A stretch of 64,000 bases of DNA from Comamonas testosteroni (lineage in GTDB: Bacteria; Pseudomonadota; Gammaproteobacteria; Burkholderiales; Burkholderiaceae_C), in contig NZ_CP043568.1 of the NCBI RefSeq assembly GCF_014076415.1, positions 5,828,001 through 5,892,000 of the forward strand. Reading direction: 5' to 3'. Under the pieces are notes generated by a model. It did not search any database and was not told where the DNA came from. It worked only from the letters and a program-made list of their open reading frames with translations. Shown here piece by piece: positions 62,025 through 64,000 of the stretch; position 1 is the stretch's first letter, and the number at the start of each line of letters is the position of its first letter. The translations under genes and the position numbers were made by a program.

Positions 62025-62780
62025 ATGGATCTGGACTTTCTGACCCACACGCCCTTCTGGATTGCGCTGGGCCAAATCATCATCATCGACATCCTGCTGG
62101 GCGGCGACAACGCGGTCGTGATCGCACTGGCCTGCCGCAAGCTCCCCCCCGAACAGCGTCGCAAGGGCATCATCTACGGCACTGCCGGTGCCATCATCCT
62201 GCGAATCATCCTGATCGCCTTTGCCATGGTGCTGCTGCAGCTGCCCTTCCTGAAGGTCGTGGGCGCCATACTGCTGATCTGGATCGGTATCAAGCTGATT
62301 GCTCCCGATGACGAAGGTCACGACAACATCGAAGGCAGCGACAAGCTGTTTGCCGCCATCAAGACCATCATCGTCGCCGACCTGGTGATGTCCGTGGACA
62401 ACGTGATCGCCATCGCCGGCGCAGCCCAGAGCTCGGGCGACCACCAGATGCTGCTGATCGTGCTGGGTCTGCTGATTTCCGTGCCCATCATCGTCTGGGG
62501 CTCGCAGCTGGTCATCAAGCTGATGGAGCGCTTCCCCATGATCATCGTGGCCGGCGGCATGCTGCTGGGCTGGATTGCGGGCGGCATGTTCGTGACCGAC
62601 CCCGTGTTCGTGAACACCGACAAGTGGCTGTGGATGCCCAAGCTGGGCACGACCGATGCACAAGGTCTGGCCGAGATCTCCAAGACCCTGTACTGGGCAG
62701 CCCATATCGGCGGCGCACTGCTGGTTCTGGCCCTGGGCAAGTTCATTGCCAGCCGCCGCCCTGCGGTTGCAGCCCACTAA
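62025..62780 (+). CDS. TerC-family membrane protein (YkoY-like)
   Basis: 251 residues, about seven helices. Family hallmarks are IDILLGGDNAVVIALACR and VMSVDNVIAIAGAAQ, each with the conserved acidic residue, plus GLLISVPIIVWGSQLV. TerC/YkoY proteins export or handle metal ions; several are Mn2+-controlled and load or export Mn during exoenzyme maturation. Preceding ribosome-binding site is AGGA. The manganese riboswitch in its leader supports a manganese role. Confidence 0.9.
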   Translation: MDLDFLTHTPFWIALGQIIIIDILLGGDNAVVIALACRKLPPEQRRKGIIYGTAGAIILRIILIAFAMVLLQLPFLKVVGAILLIWIGIKLIAPDDEGHDNIEGSDKLFAAIKTIIVADLVMSVDNVIAIAGAAQSSGDHQMLLIVLGLLISVPIIVWGSQLVIKLMERFPMIIVAGGMLLGWIAGGMFVTDPVFVNTDKWLWMPKLGTTDAQGLAEISKTLYWAAHIGGALLVLALGKFIASRRPAVAAH

Positions 62781-62913
62781 GTCTGGAAAACCCAGCAATT
62801 CGTGAAGGAATGCGGGAACTGAGCGCAGCCTTCACGACTCACAATAGAAACAAGTCGGCACATTCCTACAGAGGTGCCGCATTCTTCAACCTTCGTTCCC
62901 GTTAGGACGCACT

Positions 62914-63390
62914 TTGAACCCCATCATTGTTTACGTGGATGACGCCACATACGCCCAGCCTATGCTCGAGGCACTGGCGGGATCGAGCCAGGCGGCTTCC
63001 TCCCACTGGTTGCTGGTGGCCTGTGCTCCGCGCATGACCCACCGTGTGAGCAAATGGGTCAGCCATCGCGCTCGCGAGAACTGGCGCGGCAAATGGGCAG
63101 ACAAGCTGTTTGCGGCGCTGATGCCCGTGATGGCGACGACAGGAGGCAAGGTCACCGCCGTGCTGGCCAAGGGCCCGCTGACCGAGCTGGTCGCCGAGCT
63201 GCAGCAGGAACATGGCGCAGCACAGATCATCGACGCCCGTCGCCCCAAGCAGGAGGCCGTGCAAGCCGCTCCCGTCAAGGCCAACGCCAAGACAGGCGCC
63301 ACCACCGGCGGCCGCTGGAATCTGCCCGGCACCATGGCAGCGATTGCCGCCATGATGGGCTTTGTGATCGACGACTCGCTCTCGATTTAA
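62914..63390 (+). CDS. Hypothetical protein, TTG start, C-terminal hydrophobic tail
   Basis: 158 residues. The start is TTG 62914 with AGGA upstream; no ATG lies closer. The N-terminus (NPIIVYVDDATYAQPMLEAL) looks like an alternating-strand fold of the universal-stress/HUP kind, but I cannot assign it. The middle has TGGKVTAVLAKGPLTELVAEL. The C-terminus contains a short hydrophobic helix (TMAAIAAMMGFVIDD). It is separated from terC by 133 bases and followed by a terminator. Confidence 0.65.
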   Translation: MNPIIVYVDDATYAQPMLEALAGSSQAASSHWLLVACAPRMTHRVSKWVSHRARENWRGKWADKLFAALMPVMATTGGKVTAVLAKGPLTELVAELQQEHGAAQIIDARRPKQEAVQAAPVKANAKTGATTGGRWNLPGTMAAIAAMMGFVIDDSLSI

Positions 63391-63409
63391 GAGCTTCAAG
63401 CACTCTCTG

Positions 63410-63447
63410 AAAAGCCTTGCGCGGCCAACACCTCGCAAGGCTTTTTA
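63410..63447 (+). terminator. Terminator after the hypothetical gene
   Basis: AAAGCCTTGCG, a 12-base loop, CGCAAGGCTTTTT. It separates this gene from the YvlD-like gene. Confidence 0.85.
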
Positions 63448-63496
63448 TGGTCTGCCGCGATGACCGCAGACACAGCCTGCTGCTATGCTGGTCGGC

Positions 63497-63847
63497 ATGA
63501 AAATCCTCGTCAAATGGCTTCTTTGCGCGGCGGCTCTTCTCGCGGTCGCCTATGTCTACAGCGGCGTACAGGTACAGAGCTTCGGCTCGGCCATGATTGC
63601 GGCCCTGGTCATCGGCCTGCTCAACACCATCATTCGCCCCATCCTGGTGATACTGACGCTGCCCGTGACCATCATCACCGTGGGTCTGTTCCTGCTGGTG
63701 GTCAACGGTCTGATGTTCTGGATGGCTTCCGGCATCCTCGGCGGCTTCCATGTCACCGGCTTCTGGGCCGCCATGCTGGGTGCGCTGATCTACTCGGTGC
63801 TGGGCCTACTTATTGACCGCCTTGTCGCGCAGCTGTTCCCGGAGTAA
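63497..63847 (+). CDS. YvlD/Phage_holin_4_2-like membrane protein
   Basis: 116 residues with four helices: VKWLLCAAALLAVAYVY, IAALVIGLLNTIIRPILVILTLPVTII and VGLFLLVVNGLMFWMASGI, then a final AMLGALIYSVLGLLIDRLV. The NTIIRPIL and LTLPVTI motifs are those of the YvlD/mycobacterial holin-4 group. Function unknown; not evidence of a phage. Its last 42 bases overlap the convergent gene to the right. Confidence 0.85.
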   Translation: MKILVKWLLCAAALLAVAYVYSGVQVQSFGSAMIAALVIGLLNTIIRPILVILTLPVTIITVGLFLLVVNGLMFWMASGILGGFHVTGFWAAMLGALIYSVLGLLIDRLVAQLFPE

Positions 63848-64000
63848 CTCTTCCACGGCACGCAAACGCGTGTCGATGATGGAAGCCTCGAAGTAGTCGG
63901 CACCGGCGCCGGCCTTGCGGGCCAGATCCTGCGCGGCCTTGAAGCGATCCACCGCTGCCGCGTAGTCGTAGTGCGCCACCTGGGCCTCTGCTTCGGCCCT
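63806..64000 (-). CDS. C-terminal end of a probable M48-family protease
   Basis: The visible 64 residues begin RAEAEAQVAHYDYAAAVDRF and end with RLRAVEELLREQLRDKAVNK. The TPR-like helical arrangement with ASIIDTRLRAVEELLREQ matches the C-terminal tail that I associate with BepA-like M48 metalloproteases in Burkholderiales; the catalytic part is outside the window. The stop TAG (63806-63808) lies inside the convergent YvlD-like gene, a 42-base overlap. Confidence 0.6.
   Translation of the reverse strand, partial: RAEAEAQVAHYDYAAAVDRFKAAQDLARKAGAGADYFEASIIDTRLRAVEELLREQLRDKAVNK

Noticed and set aside
63497..63847. Phage holin as evidence of a prophage
   Set aside because: The protein belongs to the YvlD/holin-4-like group found widely in chromosomes, and no other phage gene is near.

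Overview
The window reads as a chromosomal core-genome segment of a high-GC betaproteobacterium of the order Burkholderiales, most likely Comamonadaceae and probably Comamonas or a close relative. This rests on gene content and order (lptD-surA-rsmA, kdsD-kdsC-lptC, metX-metW, yajC-secD-secF, def/fmt beside dprA, glnE opposite a YhdP-type protein), on recognisable protein families, and on intergenic repeats of a Comamonadaceae style. No database search was possible. No rRNA, tRNA, CRISPR array, insertion sequence, prophage or plasmid origin was seen.

Layout. 1-2.2 kb: a transporter fragment, a Nudix hydrolase and an acetyltransferase on the minus strand, then a small DUF2061 membrane protein behind a Fur-box-like site. 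2.4-3.8 kb: a class III aminotransferase with a strong terminator. 3.8-8.6 kb: the minus-strand lptD-surA-rsmA operon (outer-membrane assembly and 16S rRNA methylation), divergent from an AmgK-like kinase, rsmE and a degenerate SRAP protein. 11.5-15.7 kb: a lipase-like hydrolase, an M20 peptidase and a chemoreceptor. 15.9-18.7 kb: metX-metW behind a SAM-II-type riboswitch and terminator, and a TMEM165/GDT1 manganese exporter behind a yybP-ykoY manganese riboswitch. 19-20.1 kb: two tandem RRM/glycine-rich RNA-binding proteins. 20.2-23.2 kb: kdsD-kdsC-lptC followed by a short-chain dehydrogenase. 23.3-26.6 kb: apt, two poorly known genes and pgk. 26.9-30 kb: def, a lipoprotein, fmt and azlCD. 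30.2-32.6 kb: a LysM protein and dprA. 32.7-38.4 kb: a DUF1631 protein and the Sec accessory genes yajC-secD-secF. 38.8-43 kb: a fused indolepyruvate ferredoxin oxidoreductase divergent from an Lrp/AsnC regulator. 43.3-47.3 kb: an MFS exporter, mltA, a 56-residue membrane protein and an OmpA-family lipoprotein. 47.3-55 kb: a four-gene minus-strand chain of YhdP, a nitrilase-family amidase, a sensor kinase and a FixJ-type regulator. 55-64 kb: glnE, a GST, purB, yaeQ, a DUF3717-DUF1289 fusion, a TerC-family protein behind a second manganese riboswitch, a hypothetical protein, a YvlD/holin-4-like protein and the C-terminal end of a probable M48 protease.

How the parts fit. Envelope biogenesis is the strongest theme: lptD, surA, lptC, kdsC, kdsD, secDF-yajC, YhdP, mltA and OmpA. 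Translation and protein maturation genes (rsmA, rsmE, def, fmt) and central metabolism (pgk, purB, apt, glnE, metX/metW, IOR) make up most of the rest. The most informative non-coding content is three riboswitches, two of them of the same manganese class and controlling unrelated exporter families. A dispersed repeat of about 130 bp lies after two stop codons, and a shortened form is inserted in frame in metX.

I did not find a convincing undescribed defence or biosynthetic system. The leads most worth following are the SRAP homologue that lacks the family's catalytic residues, the repeat-derived insert in MetX, the paired manganese riboswitches, and the YhdP-amidase-two-component operon.
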